The position numbers were made by a program, and so were the translations under genes. DNA of 11,627 nt, taken from contig JAQVTZ010000040.1 of assembly GCA_028699795.1 (NCBI GenBank), positions 1 through 11,627 on the forward strand, read 5' to 3'. A model generated the notes under the pieces. That model did no database searches. It was not told the origin of the DNA and worked only from the letters and a program-made list of their open reading frames with translations. How positions within the stretch are numbered: the stretch's first letter is position 1; each line of letters starts with the position of its first letter. Source of the DNA: Clostridia bacterium. GTDB taxonomy: Bacteria; Bacillota; Clostridia; Christensenellales; DTU072. This document shows positions 1-6,511 of this stretch, one piece after another.

Positions 1-767
1 ATATCATTGCGGTAAAAAATGTACCGTCTTACCGCGGCGCTTACACGGACGCGCAATACGAACAAATCAAACAGTTGGCGGATATCTGCGACAATTTCAG
101 GTTGGGTCGCACCATGGATATTCTTGCTTCTGTCGAAAACCTGATACGCTACAGCTCTCAGCCTCAAATCATACTGGATGCCTGCCTTATCAAAGCGGCC
201 GAACTCCAAACAGAACCGAATATTGAAGCGTTGCTTAGCCGTATCAGAGCGCTCGAAGCCCGTCTGAAAAAAATCGAAACAACGGGTATCAAGCTAGAAG
301 CGCAAAGTTCGTTCTCACAAAACACAAACCCTGTTGCGCCCGCCAAAAGCGTCGAGGACACCCTTGCAAAAGTCGCATCGGAGGTAGAAGAAATTCCTGT
401 TTTCGAGGAACCCGCAGAAGACGCTCCCCCCGAGCCCGACAGCCTTGCCAAGTCCGTCATGAGCGCACTTCTTACCGCGGTAAGAGAGCAAGGATATAAT
501 ATGTTGTACACATTGCTCGCCCAACAAGAAGACTTTTTAATGAAAGACAATATACTTAATATAAAGATTTCGGATGCCGCAAGCTGGTCTTTGCTTAGCG
601 CGAATTCCAATCCCGAGCTTCTGAAAACATTGGTAAAAGAAGCATTCGGCGGAGATTACGGAGTAGAACTCATCCGCAAAAGCAATAAGACGGAAATTCG
701 TCACGAAAGCCGCAACACGCTTACCGAGCTGTTCGGCAACAGGTTGCAAGACAAAAACCGTCGGTAA
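1..767 (+). CDS. dnaX: DNA polymerase III subunit gamma/tau, C-terminal part (5' end outside window)
   Basis: This is the tail of the clamp-loader subunit that loads the sliding clamp and, as tau, tethers the polymerase to the helicase. The reading frame is open from base 3 with no start in view, so the ATPase domains lie upstream of the window. The first ~70 visible residues match DnaX domain III: a helical stretch reading LASVENLIRYSSQPQIILDA, then CLIKAAEL, the usual position of the 'SSNPRILLE..LIKL' motif. A coiled-coil-like helix follows (RIRALEARLKKIE), then an acidic, proline-rich linker and a C-terminal globular region ending in basic residues (KNRR). The TTG at 75 lies inside domain III and is not a real start. 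The gene sits 61 bp before ybaB, the normal Firmicutes arrangement. A run of seven A at 267-273 lies just after domain III (see findings). Confidence 0.9.
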   Translation, partial: IIAVKNVPSYRGAYTDAQYEQIKQLADICDNFRLGRTMDILASVENLIRYSSQPQIILDACLIKAAELQTEPNIEALLSRIRALEARLKKIETTGIKLEAQSSFSQNTNPVAPAKSVEDTLAKVASEVEEIPVFEEPAEDAPPEPDSLAKSVMSALLTAVREQGYNMLYTLLAQQEDFLMKDNILNIKISDAASWSLLSANSNPELLKTLVKEAFGGDYGVELIRKSNKTEIRHESRNTLTELFGNRLQDKNRR

Positions 768-828
768 CAATAAGGGCAATAAAGAATATATTATTAAAAA
801 TGGTTTTTATAACCGAAAGGAGTAAAAT

Positions 829-1170
829 ATGAATAAATTCGGAGGCTTCGGCGGCGGAAACAACATGCAACATCTGATGAAGCAGGCACAAAAGATGCAA
901 CAGGATATGCTAAAGGCGCAGGAAGAACTTGCCGAAACCGAAGTTGTCGCCACCTCGGGCGGCGGTATGGTCGAAATCGTGATGACTTGCGACCGCCAAC
1001 TGGTATCTATTAAAATAAAACCCGAAGCGGTAGACCCGGACGATGTCGAAATGCTGGAAGATATGCTTGTTGCAGGTTTCAACGAAGCGTCAAAATTGGT
1101 AGAAGAAGAACAAAAACGGTTGATGGGTCCTTATGCGGGCGCAATGGGCGGCCTCGGGGGTTTGATGTAA
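829..1170 (+). CDS. ybaB: YbaB/EbfC-family nucleoid-associated protein
   Basis: A 113-residue protein of the YbaB/EbfC family, small dimeric DNA-binding proteins that coat DNA and are almost always encoded between dnaX and recR. The visible pattern fits the family. A Gly-rich N-terminus is followed by a long helix with Met and Gln (MQHLMKQAQKMQQDMLKAQE). Then come the core strands (VVATSGGGMVEIVMTCDRQLVSIKIKPEAVDP), the helix DVEMLEDMLVAGFNEASK, and a Met/Gly-rich tail (MGPYAGAMGGLGGLM). Its length is normal. The start is fixed by a strong AAAGGAG ribosome site at 817-823. It ends two bases before recR, so the two are surely co-transcribed and probably translationally coupled. Its role in recombinational repair is inferred from family and context. 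Confidence 0.93.
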   Translation: MNKFGGFGGGNNMQHLMKQAQKMQQDMLKAQEELAETEVVATSGGGMVEIVMTCDRQLVSIKIKPEAVDPDDVEMLEDMLVAGFNEASKLVEEEQKRLMGPYAGAMGGLGGLM

Positions 1171-1172
1171 CA

Positions 1173-1754
1173 ATGCAAATAGAAGCGTTATCCAGACTGA
1201 TCGCCAATTTCCGCAAACTGCCCGCCGTCGGACAAAAGACAGCGACACGCTATGCCTACGGCATTTTGGATATGAGCGAAGACGAAGTGCAAGAGTTTCT
1301 CGACGCCATACAGACCGCCAAAGAAACCGTGCGCTTCTGCAAAGAATGCGGCAATTATACCGACAGAGAAGTTTGCGAACATTGTCTTACAGCAGATAAA
1401 TCTACGATTTGCGTCGTCAAAGAGCCGCGCGACATACTCGCTTTCGAAAAAATGGGAAGCTATAACGGCTTATACCATGTTTTGGGTGGCGCGCTGGATT
1501 TCCAAAAAGGCATCACGGGCGACAGTTTACGCATTAAAGAACTTCTTTCCCGTTTGGACGGTGTGCAAGAAGTCATTATCGCGTTAAACCCCGATGTAAG
1601 CGGCGAAATGACCGCGGTTTATCTGTCCCAACTTCTTAAGCCTTTGGGCAAAAAAGTCACAAGGCTTGCCCACGGCATCCCCATGGGAAGCGAAATAGAA
1701 TACGCCGACGAAGTCACTCTGTCGAGAGCGCTAACCGACCGACAACCATTATAA
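1173..1754 (+). CDS. recR: Recombination mediator protein RecR
   Basis: RecR works with RecO (and RecF) to load RecA on gapped DNA. The 193-residue product has the full family layout. An N-terminal helix-hairpin-helix is at residues ~8-30 (LPAVGQKTATRYA). A four-cysteine zinc finger has C56, C59, C68 and C71 (CKECG...CEHC). A Toprim domain starts near residue 78 (ICVVKEPRDILAFEK), with the HVLGGALDFQKGI segment and the NPDVSGEMTAVYL region. The C-terminal Walker-B-like stretch is LAHGIPMGSEIEYADEVTLSRAL. Nothing is missing. The start is the ATG two bases after the ybaB stop. No strong ribosome site lies in front of it, only G-rich codons of ybaB, which suggests coupling to ybaB translation. 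The operon ends at the terminator 33 bp downstream. Confidence 0.96.
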   Translation: MQIEALSRLIANFRKLPAVGQKTATRYAYGILDMSEDEVQEFLDAIQTAKETVRFCKECGNYTDREVCEHCLTADKSTICVVKEPRDILAFEKMGSYNGLYHVLGGALDFQKGITGDSLRIKELLSRLDGVQEVIIALNPDVSGEMTAVYLSQLLKPLGKKVTRLAHGIPMGSEIEYADEVTLSRALTDRQPL

Positions 1755-1786
1755 CCATTTCATCATAATATTTAGAACAATCATCG

Positions 1787-1817
1787 AGCTGTCTCAAAAA
1801 AAACGAGACAGCTTTTT
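1787..1817 (+). terminator. Rho-independent terminator of dnaX-ybaB-recR
   Basis: A perfect 9-bp stem AGCTGTCTC (1787-1795) pairs with GAGACAGCT (1805-1813) across a 9-nt A-rich loop. It is followed directly by a T run (1813-1817, TTTTT). It sits 33 bp after the recR stop, as expected for the end of this operon. Confidence 0.9.
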
Positions 1818-1872
1818 ATATGGTTTCTTTTAAGGAAAAATAGCCGAATGGTTTCAAAGCTAATTTTCGCAC

Positions 1873-1910
1873 AAAGTGTATCACTTTTAAAATCGTATTT
1901 ATGAAGTGAT
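1873..1910. repeat. Overlapping inverted repeats upstream of the membrane-protein gene
   Basis: Two inverted repeats share one arm. AAAGTG (1873-1878) pairs with CACTTT (1882-1887) around a TAT centre. ATCACTT (1880-1886) also pairs perfectly with AAGTGAT (1904-1910) across 17 nt. The repeats lie about 50-90 bp upstream of the -10 box at 1962. An operator or a remnant hairpin is possible; the function is unknown. Confidence 0.4.
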
Positions 1911-1961
1911 TCATTAAATATACAATAAAAAGGTTGTAGCCTCTATCTCAATTTTTTGTTG

Positions 1962-1967
1962 TATAAT
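1962..1967 (+). promoter_or_regulatory. Probable -10 box for the membrane-protein gene
   Basis: A perfect TATAAT lies 39 bp before the ATG at 2007, after the recR terminator, so a new transcription start is needed here. No good -35 hexamer lies at 16-19 bp; the nearest is TTGTAG at 1934-1939, which is 22 bp away. The promoter is therefore either weak, activator-dependent or mis-called. Confidence 0.4.
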
Positions 1968-2006
1968 TGCGGTTAATCCGTAAATAATAGCTGTGAGGTG
2001 ATTTAT

Positions 2007-2615
2007 ATGATAGCTATGATTACATTAGGCGTAATAGGAATACTCGTTTTGGTAGGCCTTGGAAGAAATACACTCAAGGACTTTCACATTAACGCCATCT
2101 TTTTTGTACTGATGATTGCGGCCGTAATCGGTCTTAATTTCATCCCAACTCTTTCGATAGGTGCTTTCAGTTTCCGTATCGGCTCTTTGCTTCTGTATCT
2201 TTTCGCTTTCGTAATGTTTTGGTTTTTTGGCAGATTCACCAGTCAAATTACCGCATTCGGAATCGCGCTTATCTTGGGCGGTTTGGCCTTTGCAGCGACA
2301 AGGCTCGCCCTGCTGGGAGGAGGAGGATTTTTTGCGACAACCAATTGGGTCTACGCTCTCATTATAGGCACACTGTCCTTTCTGCTCACACAAAACGGAA
2401 AATTTAGCTTTGTGGTCTCCGTTATCGCGATGATGCTGTTCAACGGACTTGTGCAAATCGGCACGGGAGCGTACAACCTGCACTTTGGTTTTGACTGGAC
2501 GGTTATCGCGCTGCTGACAAGCGTCGCAATGTTCGAGGTATTCTCGCGCGTGATGCGCAAACCTTCCAAACTGGCTTACTATTTCGAGACCAGTCGAATG
2601 GAAGAACACGATTAA
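2007..2615 (+). CDS. Multi-pass integral membrane protein of unknown function
   Basis: I do not recognise a family. From ATG 2007 the product is 202 residues and very hydrophobic, with six or seven likely membrane segments near residues 4-20, 27-45, 56-74, 80-100, 110-126, 131-150 and 164-182. A short polar tail follows (RKPSKLAYYFETSRMEEHD). A Gly-rich turn (LLGGGGFFATTNW) lies between segments 4 and 5. No catalytic or transport motif is visible. A GTG at 1998 is in frame, but the GAGGTG at 1995-2000 contains that codon and is an ideal ribosome site six bases before ATG 2007, so the ATG is preferred. The gene has its own -10 box and converges on the glycosyltransferase gene, with only 10 bp between the stop codons and no terminator in the gap. 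The 194-residue ORF on the opposite strand is a shadow. Confidence 0.8.
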   Translation: MIAMITLGVIGILVLVGLGRNTLKDFHINAIFFVLMIAAVIGLNFIPTLSIGAFSFRIGSLLLYLFAFVMFWFFGRFTSQITAFGIALILGGLAFAATRLALLGGGGFFATTNWVYALIIGTLSFLLTQNGKFSFVVSVIAMMLFNGLVQIGTGAYNLHFGFDWTVIALLTSVAMFEVFSRVMRKPSKLAYYFETSRMEEHD

Positions 2616-2625
2616 GCCATTACGA

Positions 2626-3738
2626 TTATTTGATCTCTAAAGCGGATAGGATTGAATCCAAGAAGTTGCCGGCTGCAGGACGAATAAGTCTTGCGGTCGC
2701 TTCTTCTGTAATGCTTTGGTAAGTTTCTTCATATCCTTCTGTGCGGAGATAATCATCTAAAAATGTTACCAGCCCGCCCTTTGCGCTTGCATCCACGGCA
2801 AGCCCTTTTAGGCCTTTGATACTTCTCTTCTCCATCTCGCTGGAGGGCGGTAACAATACCGTTAGAACTTGTTTATACGCCGCTTCAATTAGCGTTTTGG
2901 ATACGGGGCGTGTCACAACCAAATCCGCGGCGGAATACAACAAATTGAGGTCTCCCCCTTCGTTAAATGCCTTAAACGGGATTTCCATCGCGTAATCCAA
3001 AAGCTCTCTGTCGCCTCCACAATAAGCGACAACATTGCATCTTGACGCAAACTCCTTCAGTTCGCGCAAAGCTGTTTTGTCTTGTTCGGTATGCTTGCCG
3101 TAAGCGCAAAACAGTACAACAGGAATGAAAGGGTCCAGCTCTAGTTTTTCACAAGCATCTTGCTTTTCGATAAACACATCGTAAACCTCAGAAACGGGAA
3201 GATTGCTTATGGCAATCTTTTTTTCTTTTACGCCTGCGTTCGTAAGCATCGTTAACACGGCCATGTTTTCTACAAAATACTTGTCTATATGAGGATTGAT
3301 AATGCCGCAATGAATCGCAAAATCTTTCACCAACATAAACACCTTGGTTTCGGGTGAAAACTTGGCTCTTACGGAAAGAACTTCGGGAGACAACGCGCCG
3401 CTCATCATAATAATCAGCATGGGATTGTAGCGCGAAAGGACATTGCGCATCTTCAGGTAAGACACGCTTCTGTCTTTATAAGTAATATCGGGCGAAGGCA
3501 CCTTGTCGATGCTTCTCTCTTCGCTCCCTTCCAACAGCTTTTTGGCAGTTTTAATAATCAATCCGTCGGGATTCAGCAGTATATCCTTTGCTATCTGCAT
3601 TCCCGTACTGCGGAATTCGTCCTCGCCGATAATGATGCAAAGGATATCCTTTACGGGAGCCAATCTTTCTTTGATAGCTCGCGCAAAAATTCCGCTTTTT
3701 TCGTTCGCGAATATCAAAACGGTCTTCTTGTTCTTCAT
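2626..3738 (-). CDS. Divergent UgtP/MGDG-synthase-like (GT28, GT-B fold) glycosyltransferase homologue
   Basis: The 370-residue product aligns by eye with processive diacylglycerol glucosyltransferases (UgtP/YpfP) and, more distantly, with MurG. These enzymes act on the inner membrane face and move a sugar from UDP-sugar to a lipid. N-domain: TVLIFANEKSGIFARAIKERL takes the place of the family's 'ANYGNGH..VAKTL' start. The central part is the best match: VKDFAIHCGIINPHIDKYFV, then a GVKEKKIAISNLPVSEVY stretch, corresponding to the family's 'TDF..H....VDKYYV...KITGIPI'. C-domain: YCGGDRELL, then LYSAADLVVTRPVSKTLIEAA, in place of 'ITKPGGITLTEA'. Two motifs normally kept, the GNGH loop and the GG of the donor loop, are changed. 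It lies 13 bp after the rnj stop, with an AGAGGA ribosome site (3744-3749) in the gap, so it is very likely co-transcribed with rnj. The fold assignment is fairly sure; activity is uncertain. Confidence 0.7.
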   Translation of the reverse strand: MKNKKTVLIFANEKSGIFARAIKERLAPVKDILCIIIGEDEFRSTGMQIAKDILLNPDGLIIKTAKKLLEGSEERSIDKVPSPDITYKDRSVSYLKMRNVLSRYNPMLIIMMSGALSPEVLSVRAKFSPETKVFMLVKDFAIHCGIINPHIDKYFVENMAVLTMLTNAGVKEKKIAISNLPVSEVYDVFIEKQDACEKLELDPFIPVVLFCAYGKHTEQDKTALRELKEFASRCNVVAYCGGDRELLDYAMEIPFKAFNEGGDLNLLYSAADLVVTRPVSKTLIEAAYKQVLTVLLPPSSEMEKRSIKGLKGLAVDASAKGGLVTFLDDYLRTEGYEETYQSITEEATARLIRPAAGNFLDSILSALEIK

Positions 3739-3751
3739 AATGTCCTCTTTC

Positions 3752-5398
3752 TTAATGTTCGAAGATAATTGGAAGAATGATGGGATGTTTCTTTAACTTT
3801 TTGTCTAAGTCTCTTGCAATGCTTTTGCGCACATATGCCCTAATTTCGTTTACCGTCATATCACGGAACTCACCCGTTGCAAAAGACTGCTTCACTCTGT
3901 TTTTTATTTGTTCTTCGACATTTTTTGATATCGTAAGACCTCTTGTTTCAAAATTGGGCTCGCTCTCTAGTTGTCCCGAAGCCCCCACATTAAGAATAAC
4001 GATCACAAACCCGTCTTCACTAAGATTTTTGCGGTCGCGCAAAATCATATCGCTGCTTTCTACAAAGCTTCCGTCCAACATGATACGGCCTCCGCTCAGT
4101 TTCTCCACTTTTTTGAGGCCCTGTTTAGAGACTTCTACAATATCGCCAATTTCGGGGATCAGGGTATTTTCCTTATTGATATCCAGCGTTACCGCAAGAT
4201 CAATATGCTGCTTTAAGTGACGGTATTCGCCGTGTACGGGGATAAAATAACGCGGTTTAACCAAAGATATCATTGTTTTGAGTTCTTCGATGCATGCGTG
4301 GCCCGACACATGAACTTCGCTAAGGTCTTTATAAATAACATCCGCGCCCTTTTTGCATAAGTTATTGATGACATTATAAATCATTTTCTCGTTGCCGGGA
4401 ATCGGGCTGGAAGAAAAGATTACGCAGTCGGTGTCACTTATTGTCACTTTCTTGTTTTCGTCTTTGCTCATTCTGGTGAGCGCAGATTCGGGCTCGCCTT
4501 GGGTGCCTGTGGAAATAATGCAAATCTTATCGTATGGGATTGAGTTAATCTTCGAGAGATCCACAATGCTGTCCCTCGGATAGTTCATTTCTTTGAGTTT
4601 GTGCGCGATATCTGCAATATTTATCATAGAACGACCGCTGAACGCGATGCGTCTGTTGTACTTAATACAACAATTGATAATTTGTTGCACCCTGTGGATA
4701 TTGGTCGAAAAAGTTGCGACAATAATCCTTTTGTGCATGTTTTGGTAGAACAAGTCGTCCAGTTTTTGCCCTACACTACGCTCGGACATGCTGTACCCCT
4801 GCCGTTCGACATTGGTCGAGTCTTGCAACATAAGCAAGACGCCTTCTTTGCCTATTTGCGCGATGCGCGCAAGGTCTATGGGCCTACCGTCCACAGGCGT
4901 ATAGTCGATTTTGTAATCTCCTGTAAAAAAGATAACGCCTTTGGGCGTAGTGATAGCTATCGCATATGCGCCCGCGATAGAGTGCGTTACCCTTACGAAT
5001 TCGACTTTAAAACATCCGATATCAAATACCCGTTTATTATCGTCTACAATATTGGTTTGTACTTCTTTTAGTCTGTGTTCGCGCAACTTGTGCTGCACGA
5101 GCGCAATAGAAAAATTAGAGCCGTAAACGGGAACATGAATTTCTTTGAGCACATAAGGCAATGCGCCGATATGGTCTTCGTGTCCGTGCGTCAGAACAAT
5201 CCCCTTGATTTTGTTTTTGTTTTGTACTAAATACGAGAAGTCTGGTATCACATAGTCTATACCGGGCATTTCGTCCATATCGGGGAAAGATAATCCCGCA
5301 TCTACTACAATGATATTGTTGTTATATTCTATAGCGGTCATATTTTTGCCTATTTCGCCTACGCCGCCCAGAAAAGCTATCTTTAGATTTTTTGCCAA
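3752..5398 (-). CDS. rnj: Ribonuclease J
   Basis: RNase J is the 5'-3' exo- and endoribonuclease that matures and degrades RNA in most Gram-positive bacteria. The 548-residue product is full length. The metallo-beta-lactamase core has GGVGEIGKNM at the start, the zinc motif HGHEDH at residues 71-76, H139 in VTHS and D161 in FTGDYK. The beta-CASP part shows ATFSTNIHRVQQI, SGRSM and STGTQGEP, followed by HVSGHA and H389 in PVHGEYRH. The C-terminal domain ends in the typical LPIIFEH. The start is TTG at 5398: GAGGTGA at 5402-5408 lies just upstream, and the ATG overlapping that site runs straight into a stop. A promoter lies about 100 bp upstream. Bacillus has two paralogues (J1/J2); which of them this resembles more cannot be told, so the symbol is generic. 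Confidence 0.96.
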   Translation of the reverse strand: MAKNLKIAFLGGVGEIGKNMTAIEYNNNIIVVDAGLSFPDMDEMPGIDYVIPDFSYLVQNKNKIKGIVLTHGHEDHIGALPYVLKEIHVPVYGSNFSIALVQHKLREHRLKEVQTNIVDDNKRVFDIGCFKVEFVRVTHSIAGAYAIAITTPKGVIFFTGDYKIDYTPVDGRPIDLARIAQIGKEGVLLMLQDSTNVERQGYSMSERSVGQKLDDLFYQNMHKRIIVATFSTNIHRVQQIINCCIKYNRRIAFSGRSMINIADIAHKLKEMNYPRDSIVDLSKINSIPYDKICIISTGTQGEPESALTRMSKDENKKVTISDTDCVIFSSSPIPGNEKMIYNVINNLCKKGADVIYKDLSEVHVSGHACIEELKTMISLVKPRYFIPVHGEYRHLKQHIDLAVTLDINKENTLIPEIGDIVEVSKQGLKKVEKLSGGRIMLDGSFVESSDMILRDRKNLSEDGFVIVILNVGASGQLESEPNFETRGLTISKNVEEQIKNRVKQSFATGEFRDMTVNEIRAYVRKSIARDLDKKLKKHPIILPIIFEH

Positions 5399-5482
5399 AA
5401 GTCACCTCATTTTATTATGGAACCTCTAGCAATTACACTCTGCCAAAAACAAAATGGCCAAAGTGAGAAAGGAGAGATTTCC

Positions 5483-5499
5483 ATTAGTTTGTTACTAAT
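5483..5499. repeat. Perfect inverted repeat at the predicted rnj transcription start
   Basis: ATTAGT (5483-5488) and ACTAAT (5494-5499) are perfect inverted arms around a 5-nt centre. They abut the rnj -10 box and cover the predicted start point, a typical place for a repressor operator. Because the RNA would begin inside the repeat, an RNA hairpin is less likely. Confidence 0.4.
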
Positions 5500-5528
5500 A
5501 TTATATACTAAAATTTCCCTTTTCACAA
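5500..5528 (-). promoter_or_regulatory. Sigma-A-type promoter for rnj
   Basis: Read on the minus strand, a -35 box TTGTGA (5528-5523) is followed by a 17-bp spacer and a perfect -10 box TATAAT (5505-5500). Transcription would begin near 5493, giving a leader of about 95 nt before the TTG start. Confidence 0.65.
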
Positions 5529-5636
5529 TCGTTTTTTCTTTGTACCTAGATATAGCTGAAAATGCAAAACGGCACCTCATAAAGAATCGGAATAATTACG
5601 CCGTTCCTTTCTCAAACTAATCTCACGAGAGGTATT

Positions 5637-6347
5637 ATGAAAGCAATTATTATGGCAGGCGGAAAAGGCGTGCGTCTCCGCCCTCTTACAAATGATATTC
5701 CCAAGCCCATGGTAAAAATAATCGATAAACCCGTATTGCAATACATGATAGAATTGTGCAAAGCTCACGGCATTACCGATATCGGCATTACGCTGGGATA
5801 CCGCAGCGACTGTATTACGGAGTATTTCGGTGACGGTAATTGGCTGGGCGTTAAGCTTACTTATTTTTTTGAAGAGCAGCCTTTGGGTACTGCAGGAAGC
5901 GTAAAAAGTACCCGAAACTTTGTTTCGGATGATTTTATTGTTCTTTCGGGCGATGCCTACACAACAATAGATTTATCCAAAGCGATTGCCTATCACAAAG
6001 CGAAAAACTCCCCTTTTACGCTGGTTGCGACACCCCACAAAAACCCTGTCGGATTGGGAATTTTGGAAACAGACCACAACGGCAAAATCTCCGCGTTTCT
6101 CGAAAAGCCCGAGAATCCGCATCCGTCTCTTATAAATTGCGGAATCTATATTATGCATAAATCAATGCTGAATATGATACCTGAAGGCTCGTACGATTTT
6201 GGCAAACAGTTCATCCCCCGCCTTGTAGGCGAGGCTTACGCATTTGTTACCTACGATTATTGGTCGGATATCGGTACATTGCCGTCTTATTATTATACGA
6301 ATTATCTAATCTCCTTAGAAGGAGAGACTGCGGCGGCATCCAATTAA
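5637..6347 (+). CDS. Sugar-1-phosphate nucleotidyltransferase (GDP-mannose / NDP-sugar pyrophosphorylase type), stand-alone
   Basis: It makes an activated sugar (NDP-sugar) from NTP and a sugar 1-phosphate in the cytoplasm, for envelope glycans. The 236-residue product shows the whole catalytic domain. The nucleotide loop GGKGVRLRPLT is at residues 8-18, followed by PKPM with K23. Also present are EEQPLGTAGSV, the metal-binding D106 in LSGDAY, FLEKP at 154-158, NCGIYI at 167-172 and a second metal Asp, D211, in YWSDIGT. The closest relatives I recall are the N-terminal domains of long clostridial 'mannose-1-phosphate guanylyltransferase' proteins that continue into a hexapeptide-repeat and phosphomutase region. 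Here the protein stops soon after the catalytic domain. The ribosome site is GAGAGG at 5627-5632, before ATG 5637. The sugar and base cannot be assigned from sequence. No terminator was seen between this gene and serC. Confidence 0.85.
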   Translation: MKAIIMAGGKGVRLRPLTNDIPKPMVKIIDKPVLQYMIELCKAHGITDIGITLGYRSDCITEYFGDGNWLGVKLTYFFEEQPLGTAGSVKSTRNFVSDDFIVLSGDAYTTIDLSKAIAYHKAKNSPFTLVATPHKNPVGLGILETDHNGKISAFLEKPENPHPSLINCGIYIMHKSMLNMIPEGSYDFGKQFIPRLVGEAYAFVTYDYWSDIGTLPSYYYTNYLISLEGETAAASN

Positions 6348-6447
6348 AATTTCAGCTTTTCATACTATTCTCTATTCCGTATATTTTTCAATTCACTACA
6401 TGGTCGATATTTACCTATATTTTTTCTTATTTTAGGGTGTTATTGTT

Positions 6448-6475
6448 TTGACGAACAAAAAATAAAGAGTATAAT
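6448..6475 (+). promoter_or_regulatory. Strong sigma-A-type promoter for serC-serA
   Basis: The -35 box TTGACG (6448-6453) and a perfect -10 box TATAAT (6470-6475) are 16 bp apart. Transcription should begin near 6482, leaving a leader of only about 30 nt with the ribosome site. That is too short for a T-box or riboswitch. Confidence 0.8.
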
Positions 6476-6484
6476 AACTTTATT
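6461..6484. repeat. Inverted repeat centred on the serCA -10 box (candidate operator)
   Basis: AATAAAG (6461-6467) and CTTTATT (6478-6484) are perfect 7-bp inverted arms with a 10-bp centre that contains the whole TATAAT. A dimeric repressor bound here would block RNA polymerase. The arms are A/T-rich, so chance cannot be excluded. Confidence 0.4.
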
Positions 6485-6511
6485 GTTTATACAAAACCAA
6501 AGGAGAAACAG

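Noticed and set aside
1787..1813. Sequence resembling insertion-sequence ends (GCTGTCTCAAAA type)
   Set aside because: It forms a full 9-bp hairpin followed by a T run just after recR, and there is no transposase or second end nearby; a terminator explains it.
1755..1997. Small RNA gene (such as SRP RNA, often near dnaX in Firmicutes)
   Set aside because: Apart from the terminator and short inverted repeats the gap is A/T-rich, with no SRP Alu-type or GNAR-tetraloop structure that I can see.
1998..2006. GTG at 1998 as start of the membrane protein
   Set aside because: The GTG overlaps the GAGGTG ribosome site that correctly precedes ATG 2007.
2025..2609. 194-residue minus-strand open frame inside the membrane-protein gene
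   Set aside because: The translation is low-complexity and polar, as expected from the complement of hydrophobic codons; the plus-strand gene has a clear start and membrane segments.
4601..5071. 156-residue plus-strand open frame inside rnj
   Set aside because: Antisense to well-conserved RNase J sequence, with no ribosome site; a shadow.
5417..5620. 67-residue plus-strand open frame between rnj and the nucleotidyltransferase
   Set aside because: It has no ribosome site and no family resemblance, and it runs across the rnj promoter.
6348..6511. T-box or serine-responsive leader before serC
   Set aside because: The consensus promoter at 6448-6475 leaves only about 30 nt of leader, and no specifier-loop or antiterminator sequences were seen.
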